Positions 22,985 to 36,600 of a DNA stretch of 64,000 bases are shown here, in pieces (within the stretch, counting starts at the first letter, position 1; every line of letters begins with the position of its first letter). The notes under the pieces are model-generated. The model did no database searches, was not told the origin of the DNA, and was given only the letters and a program-made list of their open reading frames with translations. This DNA comes from Turnera subulata. Lineage: Eukaryota; Streptophyta; Magnoliopsida; Malpighiales; Passifloraceae. The position numbers and the translations under genes are program-made. The stretch covers positions 131,810-195,809 of the forward strand of contig JAKUCV010000973.1 of the NCBI GenBank assembly GCA_028386065.3, written 5' to 3'.

Positions 22985-23200
22985 AACACTTTGTCTTCAC
23001 TCGCATGTTTTAAGGAAAAACTTTCTAGGAGGTCACCCGTCCCAAAATTACTCCAAGCCAAACATGTTTTACTTTGGAAACATGTTTTACTTTGGAGTAT
23101 TTATCGAATGAGCACAAAAAAAGGTAGGTGATCATGTGCCCCTCCAAGCCATCTCTACATAGTTTCAGATTCTCTTCTCTTATTCGAGTGTGGGTTCGAT
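22985..23200 (-). mobile_element. Cassandra-like TRIM LTR fragment with 5S rRNA-derived sequence
   Basis: On the minus strand the block 23115-23020 resembles the 3' half of 5S rRNA: the GGGTGACCTCCT element appears as GGACGGGTGACCTCCTAG, and the AACTCCGAAGTTAAGCGTGCTT region as ACTCCAAAGTAAAACATGTTT. Such 5S-derived segments are the defining feature of Cassandra terminal-repeat elements. Flanking words (TTAAGGAAAAACTTTC on one side, GAATGAGC and AAAGGTAGGTGATCATGTG on the other) also fit my memory of Cassandra LTRs. An exact 18-bp duplication lies inside the 5S-like part. No second LTR was found, so this may be a solo or decayed copy. Confidence 0.65.
23060..23095. repeat. Exact 18-bp tandem duplication inside the 5S-like segment
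   Basis: AAACATGTTTTACTTTGG occurs twice back to back (23060-23077, 23078-23095). It duplicates the part equivalent to the 5S internal-promoter side of the molecule. Confidence 0.95.
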
Positions 23201-26030
23201 TCATTTATATACACATCCGTTTAGAAGCCTGCTAGAAGCCGCTTCATGTCCATGCTCTCACAGGCATTGACGTACACTTGCCACACTCATCGACCCCAGG
23301 TCACAGAGATAGTAAACAGTGTCGTTTTGGGGTGGTAGGAAAAAAATTTATCAATTTGTTTTTCTAAATTGACAACTTTTTTTTTTTTTCTTGTATGGCA
23401 GAATATGTTTGTGCTAGGAACTGATGTGGACTAACAACAGTAGGTGCACTTCTTCCCATTTATGAGGTGCTCAAGTTCAATGATCTGAAAATTTTTCGCA
23501 ATACTCCACCAGCCTCATAATCATTCCTTGGATCGGAAATTTTGTTCCAATTGCACTATTGCAGTGGCATATCGTAGCAAAACAATAAAATCTAGGACAA
23601 AATCACGAATAAAATAAAAGGATCAAGGAATCAGGCAACTGATGCTGCTTTGGGGCTCTACCTGCAATGCCTACGTGAAAGGGAGGGAGTTGCTCAATCC
23701 CTACAAGGTACAACTCTACCTAAAGTCATACTCCAAGTTACACCAAAAAAAAAAAAAAATTCTCGTCTTCTTGAGCCGAAAATAGAATAGTAACCTCTTT
23801 TGGTTCTCTCTTAAGTCTTATCCATCTTGATCTTGGTCCCCATGCCTGCCCGACCATGTGATTTTATGCGAAGCTTGTCTTTGACTGATCTAAAGTTCTC
23901 CTTTCCACATATTCTAATTTTAACTCCTGAGCTCCCTCTTTCTCTATCTTTTCTTGACCTATTTACTATTTCACTACCAGTTTCCTGCATAGTCTTTTCG
24001 GTAGAGAAGGAATATGGGATATCAAATTTTTTCTTTATTGCCACAAATGGATCTAGGAAATGTCGAATTGCTCTGAAGTACCGCTTAAATGTGTAAAGCC
24101 AATTGCCAACCTTTCTTCAGTGGCGAATATTCTGTATAAGACAAGCATTACCGAGGGTCACAAATAGTTTCTCTATTTCAAAAATAAAAAATAAAAAAGA
24201 AATGTCTTTGTTTTCCCCCCTTTTACACCTAAAAACAATTGCAAAGTAGGGTTCATCCCCCTAGAACATAATAGCATCCTTCACTATTTTGATTGAAATG
24301 ATAGCATATCAGTTGCTCGGTGGAGGCAGTTGGATTTAATTTACTTGGCATGTCAAGAGCTTCTTAATTGTAGTTGTAGGCCCTTTGAAGCTTGCAATAT
24401 TCTTAAAGTCAATCGAAGTTGATCTTGTAATGATACGCATCATCGCTTAATCATTCACTCAAAACCTTCGTCCAAAAACCAACCTTTTGACTACCATTTT
24501 TATTTTATTTTGAAAGCATCAATCCGTTCGTCTTCTTTTTAGCCCGAAAGGAGGAGATTACATCTTTTCATTCATTACCTATTAGTGACAAAAAATTCCC
24601 ATTCCGCATGCAGACCAACAGTGGCTCTTTGCTTTCTTATACTTAGCTATTCTTTTAGTCGACCTATGATTATGAAAGCAATGAAGCACGCCTACAATCG
24701 CTAGACTGAGATATCATTTTAGCCAAGTAATGCAATGCAATGATCACCCACCAAGTGATACAAAAAAGTCTCTTTGCTCGTCTAATCTAGAGTTCACTTG
24801 ATCCAACGACCCATAATTACTGATAGCAGCAGAGAACTTCTCAACCTTTTTCCATTTTTTTGCCCAATGTAGAAATTAGCAACGGAAGAAACAGTTATCT
24901 GTCGTAACGTTTTCTATATGGCTACGTACGTGCATTTATACTCTCTAATGCAAAGCCATACCATACCATACACAGCACATGTGAAGCAATACAACAGAAT
25001 AGAAACAAGGATGGACAAAAACTCCAAATTTTAGGCATCTGTCGTATGTCAGGGGACCCTAAATTTGAACCCAGTAGAAACTTAGGCAAAGGAATGGAAC
25101 GCTTGGCTTTTCTCTCACTTGCCCTTTTGCAGCTTTTTGACTAATTTTGAGAATGACTTAACCTCAAAATAGTTTCACATTTTGATGGAGACAATGTCAG
25201 GCAACAGGAACACCTGTTACCGGCTCTGGCCCCCCAATTATATGCATATACGCTCGCGCTAATTTACAGACAACAGTGCTCATAAGGGTAGTGGTCCTTT
25301 TCCGTTACATGGAGAGCAGAAACACAAACCAGGACAGGACACAGATGCAAGGAGAGAAAAAAAAAAAAAAAGTGAACAAAAGAGACAAACACACTTACAA
25401 TCATTGGGTACGCGAATGCCCAAGAGTTGCGCTGCACCCAGCTAGTCTAGTCTCAGCCTTGGAAAAGGAATCTAACCCTGCATGTTTCAGTAAATCAACA
25501 GTGATAATATAAGATCCATATAGAACAATGAAATTGACAACCCTATCATTTTGGCACCAGTGTCATAGTGGGTTTGATAACTGTAGCTGAGGCTGAGCTA
25601 CTACAAAATATTAAACAATTCATCCACAAAAAGAAAAAATCCCCCCATTCAACAAATACTAAAAGTCAAGAAATCATCACACTGAGTCAATCATAGAATT
25701 GTTCTCCTGCATCAGTTCTTAGCTGGCAAGAAGCTTTTAACAAACGGTTGACTGATTGGAAAAGTCATGAACCAGTTTCCACAAAGTAACAAAATGACCA
25801 GTAACATGTGAGCTTTAGCTGGCAAATGTACAAAATGCTACAGCACTGTCATATTTTACAAACCTAAAGAAGCCAAAACACGAAGAAAGAAAAAAAAGAA
25901 ATAACTGAACTGAATTTTAGCAACACCGAATGCGGAGGCTAGAAGATGAAGCCCCCCTACATGTATCTGCAATGATGCCAAATGTAACCAGCACATCAGG
26001 TGCCTGCACTCAAAGCAGCCGGGATCTCCA
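23200..26030. other. Intergenic and HCS1 3' flank, no gene recognised
   Basis: No reading frame here has a recognisable family. The part nearest HCS1 (about 25500-26030) probably contains its 3' UTR, since the gene ends at 26031 on the minus strand. Poly-A and poly-T runs occur near 23385, 23745 and 25360. CTCCACCAGCCTCATAATC near 23505 shows no wider match. Confidence 0.5.
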
Positions 26031-29000
26031 CTATTGAAGTTTCCTTTTGACTAGTCCTTTGAAGAAGTCAAAACTGTGGGAGACAAAAGAATACCAGTGT
26101 GATTACCTTATGAGGATACATTTGACTTTCAAATAAAATATCATGGGAAAAGATTTGGGTTAGGGTGCTGATTATATTCTAGATTTACTAAATACTTTAA
26201 ATACGAGATTATGAGGAAAAGATAGCTGCCGTAAATGTACGTATATTGCTTAAAAAAATAAGTTAGGCATACTATAACCAGAAAAATAATGTCTGCAATT
26301 CTTGTTCATTTCAGGACTACAAAAATTCCAGAACCAGCTTCGTTTTTAGAAGGGTACAGAAATAGTCGGGATCCCAAAAGCAAAGAAGCAATTTGTTTCT
26401 CACATGGTTCACTTGCCAAAAAGAATTTCAAAACTGGCAAGGAAATTGTAAGTAGCCTTCCAAGCTTTTTGCCCAAATAGAATGCCTGACTCGGTGGCGT
26501 TATCAATGATTCTTGGTGGGTGAAGTTATGCTAAGGGCCCATATAAATCTTTTACTGTTGGGAAAGAAAATAGCAAGGTCATCATTTCCAACACATAACT
26601 ACCCAACAAGGACTGCCTATTTTGCTATATGTATCACCAGGGCATGATTCCAAATATAGGACAGCGCATTAGTCTGTTTGGAGTGCAGGCTTGTTGTACC
26701 AAACAAACTGTATCTGTAGTGCAACTTGACAAATGGGTCACAAGGATTGTGATTTAGCCAAAACAAGATCACGAATTGCATAACATCTTACCCGAGGAAA
26801 ACTCTGGCTCATTTCCTGGTTTAGTTAAGATATGTACATATCAAACCTTCTTTTTTTCTTATTTGTTCAGACCTACATATCTTACCTATGAAAATGAACA
26901 TGGTACAATGACAGAAACATATGATTCTGTCTGAAAAATCATAAGGTAAAACACAATAGCTTTACTGGAGATCAAAACGTTACAGATTAAAAATGTCTTT
27001 AGCAAAATAGAACCATTACTTTCATGAGGAAGAGAAGTGTTACCAAATCAATCTTCGTCAGCCCAGAACAAAGGGACAACTATGTCATCACATTATCTCT
27101 TGGTATTTTAGGTGTTTTTCAAGGAAGAAACTGCAAATTGCTAATGAACTGAGAGCAGTTCGATTACTACTGTGCGAAACTTAGCATGGTGCAAAAAGTG
27201 TGTGTGTTCTTTCTAAATAGGTTTGGACTGCGCGAGAAAATGCCACTCTACCTATTTCCATCAGGATGAAGCTCACACATTTGATGGTCATCGCCAATAG
27301 CTAACAAGTATCCTGTTGATGTCAAACCCTGCAAATAAGGCTTAAGAAACTGGTAAAGACTGCAACACAGCACTGGGAGCACACTTTGCTCATCGGCAAC
27401 AAAAGGACATTTCAATCAGCTGATCCTGAATATCAGTCTGTCTTTTAAATTGCAATAAAGTATTGGTTATGGTTCCCTTAGGATTAAGGATATTGAATAC
27501 TTCGCAGTCCCACAGATTGGATTTAGTTGACTTTTCTGAGTCACTCATAATATTTTGTTGGCATTCCTAGTTAAGGAGTATCAAACTGGCTTCGAAAATT
27601 TTGTACATAGCAACATTTGTGAACCAACAGCAAACACTAAATAAAAATTTGATTGGTGACGATCTTTTAAAGCAATAAACAATTTCAAAAAGCTCTCATC
27701 AAAGGAAGTAATCCTGAGGCCAGCTTTTGGATGGAGAAAGTCCTATTTCCTTTTTCTCATTCTTTTAGGAACTTTATTGGTTTGACTATATCAAGATAAG
27801 GATTTCCATCTGCAAAATGATTGTATGCCTTGTGCTGTATTCTGAGCAATGCATGTCCTAAAAGTATCTTAAGATTTTCTCACAGATTTATTTGTTTTGA
27901 CATAAAATACTTCAGCAAAAATTTTCTTCGAAACAATTCAAGTTTCTGGAGATCCTCATGCAAGAGGCCAATCTGAGAGACAACAAAATTCCTGGAGCTG
28001 AAGCGTCAAACCAAGAATTAAGATGTGTTTTTCCTGAACAAATCAGAAAATTAAAACCATGCATGGGATTCAAGTTTTTACTTATAATAGAACAAAGTAT
28101 AGCATACCGCAAGTATTCATTTGCACCCAAAATGGTGAAGTAATGCATATCCAGGACCATTTTCAGCTGGTCATACCTGAATGGTGACAACATTCTCCAC
28201 TAATTGCTCCCCAGTATTGTCCTGTACAATAACTCTCTGACCACTGGATCATGAATCAAAATAAAGTCACATACGAGAAAACACGCATTGCAAATGTAGA
28301 GAAGAGATTGCACATTCAATTTTCATCATATTGCTGAAATTTAAGTGTGTAGGTAGACTGGAAATTGAATCGTGGTTGCCAGGTAACAGCAGAAAATCTT
28401 CCAGTAACACAACTAAATTTGGCAGGTTCCAAGGCAAAAACAAATGAGAAATAATTACATTTTCCAACTTCCCAGTATAAGACTTTCATATAACTAGCCA
28501 TTTAAACTTGTCAGATTGGTTCAAACCCTTTGGCATAAAGAGCTGAAGCAGTTATGTGGATGGCATGAGTAACTTTTAAAGTTGCAGGGAGCAGTTAGAA
28601 ATATTGATATGGTAGAAAAGCAATTGAACCACAAGAATTATCTAACCTAATAAAGAATTGAGAAGGTCAAACTAGTCAGTCAAATGAAGACAGTCATCTT
28701 CACAGGAGTAATGAGTATATGCTGTTAAAGGAACAACATAGGATGCCAACCAGCAAGCTTAGCTAGAGTGGTTCAAGTTCATGTCTGGTTATGTATCAGA
28801 AGTGAAAACATGTCGACATGATGTTTAGTAGAAGAATCAGGAAGTCTTGTTTCTGAAACAAGTACACATATTGCAATTATTTTAGCAAAACATGTCCATG
28901 TTTATGAAGACAGATCTTTTTCCCATATGGGTAGTGCAAGAGATTTCATGTTGGTTAAGGTCCTTTTGAGGCTAGTTAAGCACCATCTTTCTGCGATGAC

Positions 29001-31948
29001 AATCTTAAAAGCCATAACCTCCCTGGCTTGCTTTTAATAATGATCATCCAGATTTACATTCTTTTACAATAGTTGGCTATCCCTGTTCTGTTATTCCTAT
29101 GGAAATAAATATAAGAAGAGTTTGATATAAAGAGACCCTATTAGATAAGTATAAGCAGATCAGATTTACAAACTTAACTAGTAGCATTTATCCTGGTACA
29201 TCCGTAAAGTACAATAGCGGAGCATAACCAAAATACGAATCTTACCTATGTAACCATGTTTTATAGTACAGCTGCTCAAGGGTTTGAAATCCTGGATGAT
29301 ATGCAACAAAATAATTTTCTGTTACCATGCGTATTAATCAAATCAAGCTATTAAATGGAATTATTTGCTTTCTAGAAATTTTCTTATGCAATCATGGAAA
29401 AAGTCTTGCATGCAAGTCTGACCTCAATTTAGATAATGTAAACAGAGGGTTCCTGATTTGGAGTGACATGAAATATTTGGTGAGGAAGGTTTTGCGTTGT
29501 AAGGAGCTTATTTACAAGTCATAATCCTTGAAAACAACAATACCAGAGAATCCCACAGCACGTGTAGTCTATTCAATACTTTGCAAAATGATTAATCCTT
29601 ACTTATTGCTTTACTGGGCATTTGTATCTTGAGAGCTAAAACAACAGTACCAGAGAATCCCACCGCATGTAGTCTATTCAATATTTTATGAAACGATTAA
29701 TCCTTAATTATTGCTTTAATGAGCATTTGCATCTTGCGTGCTAAAATGATATTTCTATCACTCATTTTTCTCTTTCTCAAAATAGGACTTGTTTCATCCT
29801 CCATTGCTGTCACAAAGCTTTAGCAAGATGCTTAGATTCAGCCAAGTATTCTCCTCTTCTCTTCAAAAAGTAGGAATAGAACTTATATAAATCACAAGAA
29901 AACTGAAAAGTTTCTTCAAATGATAGAAGAAGAGTCATCCAACATAAATAGCATTGTCTAAAGCAGGTCCCGGATTATAACTCTGAAGTAGGAAATTATT
30001 GTGAATGAATATTCCCAGACCTACAGTTCGTGACTCTGAATTGCTTCAGGACGCAAGAGGCGTAAAATGAAGGAAGGCAGCAAAATTGAAAAATTCTACA
30101 ACACTGCAAAAGTACTTTTTGAGGTGAAAGAAAAACAGATATAAGAGTTACTTTCCTAGAGTCCTAAAGAGCCCTTTCTGGCTTATTAGGTTAAAGCGGC
30201 TGATTTCAGAACGTGCTAGTTAAATTCTTAAATTAAAAAATAAAATCTTAAATTAGCAGCAATATTAAGAAATCAGCAAAGCATTATAATACTTCCAGCT
30301 TTGATGCACAATTTAGGATTCTAATTGTCTTTTCTTTTCCTATTGAAATTTCTATCTGCAATGCTCTGCGAATTCTACCTGCTGCATAAGAAACCTACAC
30401 TGTGAAACAGTTAGAAAAAGAGTATCCCATCCCACCTAAGCAATATGTAAAATGTATATGAGAGCACAATGCAGTAAAAACCTTAGGACTGCCTCTCAAA
30501 CATACAAGAGAGAACCCTAAAGATGTGTGAACTAACTGGTAATCTGGTACCATATTCAACTTTTCCTTTAAGCAGAAGCAATTTATACCAGAAAAATGCA
30601 CCAAATTGGTAGTAAATAATACTGTTGGGGGTTGATTGTTTTTCAGGATGGCACCTTATTTATGGAAATGACTTTGCAATAAGGTAACACTAACTCACCT
30701 TGATTTATGAAAAGATTATAGAAGTTTTCAAATTTATTGAAAAATGCTGAAATAATTTCTTCTCTTCTTATCTGGTGTGCGTCACCACATAATTCTTTTA
30801 GCACAGCATTCAAGCATGTTGTAGGTTTCTCATTATCAACGTTCAAGCCAATACCTGCAGGCAAAAATTCAAAACCAATCTTTCTTACACAGTGACAGTT
30901 ACACATATGATGCAGAAACGCAATGTCCCCAATTGAGCATATTACTATACCAAAAAGAAGAGTTGATTTACCAGCACTGATATTGAACTTCTTTGATTTA
31001 TATGTTGAGGTGCATAGAACGCCCCCGACTTTAAGGCCATTTAAGTAAAGATCATTTGGCCACTTTATTCTAACATCAATATATGGTAAACCCTGAAATA
31101 GATAACAATCACAGTGACAAAAGGGTGAATCAAAGACCAATGTTAGGAAGGCACGTATCACCCAAAATTGAAATGAAATAGTCATGCACATCGGTGATAG
31201 ACTCGTAGTGAAATGCTAATCAAACACCGTGCATCAACGAAATGAAAAATTCCAATAATTTTTAGTTTTGAATCTTGATCTGAAAGTTAGAACACTAGTA
31301 GGTGAGAATGAATTGGCAACTTGCAATTCCGAGTAAGTAGACAATATTTGATGAACTCAACTTGCTTAAATCTATCAGCACTAAAGGACACTAAAATCAG
31401 CTTAAGTATTCAAAATCCCATACACAACGGAATGATTAACGGCAAAAGCTTTGGGACTAGAGCAGAAAGAGAATAGAAAAAAAAGGCACTCACATTTTTG
31501 TCACAGATATCTTTGATTGCCTCAGTAACTGCAAGAGACACTACATATTGCAACAAAGGCACAACTCGTCCGTCCTCCATTTGTACCGTAAATGAGAACA
31601 ATGCGCAGCCTTTTGGAGATTCCCAAACATTGTTTGACCGACCTGCAGCCACAAAACCGTAACATCGAACAACTCCTCAATCATCTATCCTAAACCACGA
31701 AACAATCCTCCAATTTGCATCATCACAATACTGAAAAGACTTTGAACAAGGAGACCTCGGCCTTTGTATTGAACGTCGGCGACGCAGACAGCTCCTACCG
31801 GAAGCTCAAGAAAATTGCTGTTGAAGCAAACCAAACAGAAAAAATAAATAAGAAAAAAAAAACTGAATCAAACAACTCTACTCTGTGTGAAGCAAACGGT
31901 TAGGGCTGTGCAGCACTTAACGATATAATAATAAAAAGGAAGAATGAA

Positions 31949-31990
<42 letters not shown>

Positions 31991-32317
31991 GGAGAGTTAC
32001 GTGGAAACGACGTCGTGAGTGGAGGTTAGTCTGGGTGACCAAACCAGGAACCGGCCGAATTGGTTGGTGGAAAGAGAATTCATATAGCTTTGAACATTAA
32101 ACCAGTCATCTCCTTCTTCTTCTTCTTCATTGTTGTTGTTGTTGCACTGCTGCGTATCGACGACGATCTCCGAGTGCAAGAGGATTGAAAATTGGGTAGC
32201 CTCAGGGAGTTTAAGCGCGTTATTGCTCTTCAACCATCTCGCAATCTCGTTCTCTGCCTCCGATTTTCCACACAACACCAGTCTACTACTACAACTCCTC
32301 GAGTTGCTGTTATCCAT
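26031..32317 (-). CDS. HCS1: Biotin--protein ligase (holocarboxylase synthetase 1), nine exons
   Basis: The product attaches biotin to carboxylases, such as acetyl-CoA and methylcrotonyl-CoA carboxylase, via biotinyl-AMP. Exons: 32317-32001, 31817-31756, 31642-31494, 31092-30972, 30854-30699, 29291-29246, 28243-28177, 27328-27252 and 26073-26031. All have GT-AG borders and the phase holds to a 345-residue protein. Seen: an N-terminal segment with LVLCGKSEAENEIA, the biotinyl-AMP-site signature GRGRSNNVWESPKGC (about 125-139), KWPNDLYLNGLKVGG (186-200), NISAGIGLNV, and the small C-terminal domain GQRVIVQDN...HPDGNSFDFFKGLV. The start is the first in-frame ATG after a TGA, and no transit peptide is encoded in this exon. 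In Arabidopsis the organelle form comes from alternative 5' splicing. Intron 1 holds a 38-base C run (sense strand). Confidence 0.96.
31952..31989. repeat. Homopolymer of 38 G in HCS1 intron 1
   Basis: An unbroken run of G on the plus strand, which is C in the HCS1 transcript, begins 10 nt after the 5' splice site of intron 1. The G strand could form quadruplexes. The length may also reflect an assembly or sequencing error. Confidence 0.9.
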
Positions 32318-33693
32318 TACTGAACAACTCCAAAACAACAACCAAAAAAAAAAAAAGTATCAAACAATTGGGAGGCTATGTTTTGTTGTAATTTTTGGGC
32401 ATAATAAAATAATATTGGTGTGTGACTGTGTGATGTGGTAGAATTAAAGAAGCGACAACAAGCCTGTAGCGGAAACCGTTCGGTAGAGTTTGGTAGGAGG
32501 AGGAGTCAGGCGGTAGTATTTGTTGTATAGAGAGGTCAAGGAGACAGAAATGTGCGGGGAGAGGAACTGTAAGCAGCAGCAGCAGGTGGGGAAGTGTTGT
32601 TGCAGCATATGAGGTAAACGGGAGGCGGCTGTGTTTTGTTTCTTTCCGTTTTAAAGGTTAATTAGTTCAACTCATTTTTACTCTTTTGACGGAGAAATCG
32701 ATACAAAGCCGATTTACTAATTTTTATATTACAGAAATAATATTTCAAATAATTCTCAGTCTTTAAACAAATAAATATTCATGACAACAGAAATTCGGCC
32801 AACCACCCCCTACTTGTTTTGTAGTGACATCTCTTTTGAATTGAGTTCTAAGGAATCATGGGTTGGATCCCAGTGGGGGATTGAAGGAGAGTTTAGGGAG
32901 TTTAGGATTCACTCCCCCTTCGATGGATAACCTATATCAAGTTTATTGACAAAAAAAAAAAAGAGATGACATACATCAAGTAATAGCATTCTTGCCAAAC
33001 AGACTGGTCCGGGAACGGAGAAGAGAATCTCCATTATCGTCAAAACAAAAAAATTGTTTACCGATTCGCGCACACTGTGTCCCTTCATCGAGTAATAATT
33101 AAAACAACCCTCTCAAGTCTCATAGATATCCAATAAAATTTTTATCCCAGAAAAATCATGTGAACTGGTAGCTAGCAAAAGTGAGTTATTAAGTCACATG
33201 AAGCATCTTATCCCCAACAAGAATCGCCTCTCAAGAAAGAAACCCGTATCAAAGTGGATGTTTGGGGAATCTTAGCGATTCCACATGTGCACAGGAACGC
33301 TAAACTGCTGGGGATTGAACGGGTACTTGCTTGCACTGCCATACAATACATATTCATTATGCAGTTCTAACTGTTCTAGTAAAAAAGAAAGGGGGGCAAT
33401 AATGGCGGGAATCAAAGACGATGCAGGAGGAGCTAGGCTAGCTACACCAAAAAAAAACAGAAAAGAGATAATAATTAAAAAAAAAACAAAAATAAAAGAT
33501 TAAAAGGGATTTCTTAGTTCTAATCAGCAACGACGTCGTTTTGATCCTCTTGGGAAGGGAATTTAAGGAAAAAAGGATGTATTTTGTAGAAGTTCATAGA
33601 AGTTTGAGCTTGAGCCCGCACAGCAGCAGTAGCAGCCTAGTAGTAGGAGGAGCAAGTGCGAGATATCAAATCAAATAAGAATAAGAGAAAGAG
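32318..33693. promoter_or_regulatory. Shared head-to-head upstream region of HCS1 and ASHR1
   Basis: The two genes diverge from this 1.4-kb space. It holds a 12-bp perfect palindrome AACGACGTCGTT at 33529-33540 with an ACGT core, about 154 bp before the ASHR1 start codon. A possible SINE lies at 32855-32965. No clear TATA box was assigned to either gene. Confidence 0.5.
32855..32965 (+). mobile_element. Possible short SINE with poly-A tail
   Basis: The segment has a box-B-like GGGTTGGATCCC, a body with GGATTCACTCCCCCTTCGA and a terminal run of twelve or so A at 32950-32961. No convincing target duplication or box A was found, so this stays tentative. Confidence 0.35.
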
Positions 33694-36600
33694 ATGGAGG
33701 AGCTGCAAAATGCGCTTAGTGAGAGGGGATTGCTCGCTTCTAATCTCCCGGAGAAAGGCCGCTGTCTCTTCACCACCAGGGATTTCTATCCAGGTCCTCC
33801 CACTCTCTTTTTTTTTTTTCTTTCTTTCTTAATCTTTCTTTTACTAAACTAATATGAAGAATTGAATTGCTCTGGCCCTATGTCAATTTCTTTTTTGTTT
33901 TTTGTTTTTGGTGTGATTGTTTTGTTCAGGAGAAGTGATAATAAGGCAAGAGGCATACGTGTGTGTGCCAAACAACTCCTCGACCGTGTGGAGATGCGAT
34001 GGATGTTTGGGGTCCGGTAACCTCCTCAAGAAATGCTCCGCTTGTCAAGCCGTCTGGTACTGTAGCACTGCCTGCCAGGTATATATGCATATCTGTTGTT
34101 TTTGTGTGGGTGATTAGAAGGAAAATAATTAATGAAGTGACTAAAAAACGTATAATAGTAACAATAATTATGCTTCAGAAGTTGGAGTGGAAGTTGCATC
34201 GGCTCGAGTGTGGTGCTCTCTCGAGGCTGGAGAAGGATAAGCGGAAGTCGGTTACCCCATCTTTACGCCTTATTGTTAGACTCTACCTCCGCAAAAAGTT
34301 GGAAATGGACAAGGTAGCTGCATTCTCTTATATTGGATTTGCTTTATTTGATCCTATTCTGCATATCAGCTCAGGAGGTGTTCATTTGTTGTTTGTTGAT
34401 CACCGCTTGTTTCTCTTTTGAGTTGTTAGATCATCCCTACCACCGCTACTGATAACTACGGCTTGGTGGAGGCATTGGTTTCCCGTATCCTTCTCAACTG
34501 TATTACTTTTTTGCTTTTTCTTTTTTTTTTTTATATACTTTTGCCTGTCTGTCCCTTGTGTTGCGTTGTGTTGTTGTAGGGATTGCATATATTTTGTTTT
34601 GGTTCTTGACTGTGATGATGTGATGAAGATATGAAAAATATCGACGAGAAGCAGCTGCTGCTGTATGCGCAGATGGCCAACCTTGTCCACTTGATTCTTC
34701 AGTGGCCCGACCACAACATAAAGCAGATTGCCGAGGACTTTTCCAAGGTTCCCGCCTTGTTTGACGCTTTCCATTTTAGTCACTTTCTGGTTCTCTAGCT
34801 CAAGCATCCTTCTTTTTTCTTCTTTCTTTTCTTTTCTGTTTAAAGTTACAGTTGCTGTATGAAGTGCAGAATTTAAAGTGGTTTAAGATCCCTTCTTGTC
34901 AGATCCCCTTGAAAAATGCACAACAGTGGAACGACAAAATAATGCTGAAAGCTGTAGAGCCATTTTTGTATTTAATTAATAGTATTAACTTCTACGTACT
35001 AGTGAAAGAGGCAAGGAAGTAATCCAGCATGTAGTGCCAACTTACAACTGGATTTCTACTGTCCAACGTACTGTAATATAGCAATGCTCTGTTGAGGAAA
35101 GACTATTTTCCTGATGCTTTGTTGAGAGATCTAATCCTCCCTGAACAAATGCAGCTCGCATGCAATGCTCATACAATTTGTGACAGCGAATTAAGACCCA
35201 TTGGAACAGGACTCTACCCAGTTGTCTCAATTATCAATCACAGGTCTTCAACTGAGTACAGCATTGTGTTTTGCTCCTCCTTTTCGCCCTTATGATGCTG
35301 CTAATACTGTTCTGCTGCTTCAGCTGTTTGCCCAATGCTGTTTTGATGTTTGAAGGAAGGGCTGCAGTGGTACGAGCCATGCAACATATACCAAAAGGTG
35401 CTGAGGTAAGCTCAGGTTTGGAGTCATATGTTTCATTTACCCTCCCAAGTCTTTGTGGCACTATAGAATGCATTTGACTGGCTTGCATTTCTGGCCTCCG
35501 TGTTAGCTATTAGAAAAGGCTTGCATTTCTGGCCGCCATGTTAAGATTCTTACTCTATGGATATGGATAGTCGATCTCAGAGTGGGAGGACCTTCAAGCT
35601 GTACTGTTTATATAGCATTTGTTTTCCCAGTGTTGCAATTGCGGACTCTTCCATGAATATCAAGTTTTTATTTATATTTTCTTTCCGTTTCCATTTTTTT
35701 CTATTTTAAACCTCTACATTCTATCTTGAACTCTTTAATCTTTTAAGCCTTTACTGGTAGCCTTCAATGCAAAAAATCACTATAGTTCTAGTCTGCGGAT
35801 GGATATAAGGGCATTTGAGACATTGTTGATGCAAAGATTAGGACCAAGAATGCACTCTGGATTTGTATGTACTCCATTTTAGTACCGTTAAGCTATGAAG
35901 TAGTGGCAAAGACAGCACTGATCCATTGTGTCCTGTAATGCTATTTCAAGATTGACAATGAATGCCTCCCTAAAAGGAAGATCGAAATTGAAATTCAAGA
36001 TTGCATTCTTATTATGAAGGTACTTAACAACTCGGGAGTTCTTATTTCTTCCCAAAAATGATTAGCAACCTTTCCATTGCGGCAAAAATGGTGGAAAACT
36101 CTGTCAGAATAATTGAGGAAGATAAGCGTTGGTATAGTCTTTGTATACTAATATGTTCCAAGTGCATTTACGAAATTTTATTAATTTTCAGTTGTGTTTC
36201 TTTCTGGATTTTACATGACATAACCCCTGTTTAGTTGCTGAAAAAACAGTTATGGTTTTGAAACCTAACTGATGTCCTAGCAATCACGTTAAGAGTAATT
36301 TTTTCCAGTATCTAAAGAATGGTAGCATAGGCATCGTGGATGTTTCTTGGCCATGCCAGGGTTTTCTCTAATGGAAAGATCTTTTACTCTTTGATGTGGG
36401 GAATCTATCATGAGTTAGCTCTTATCTACTATCTTTTATCGTCTTATAGCCTATTTTCTCTCATATACTTGAATGTAATTTAGTCCTGGACCGAACTCTA
36501 TGCTCTAAACTTTTTTGTTCTGTTGTTGAACTATGTTTTGTTTCAAATTGTACTTAGTATTCTGGTCTGGTCTCGTTGTGTGTAAAATCTAATGCAATTC

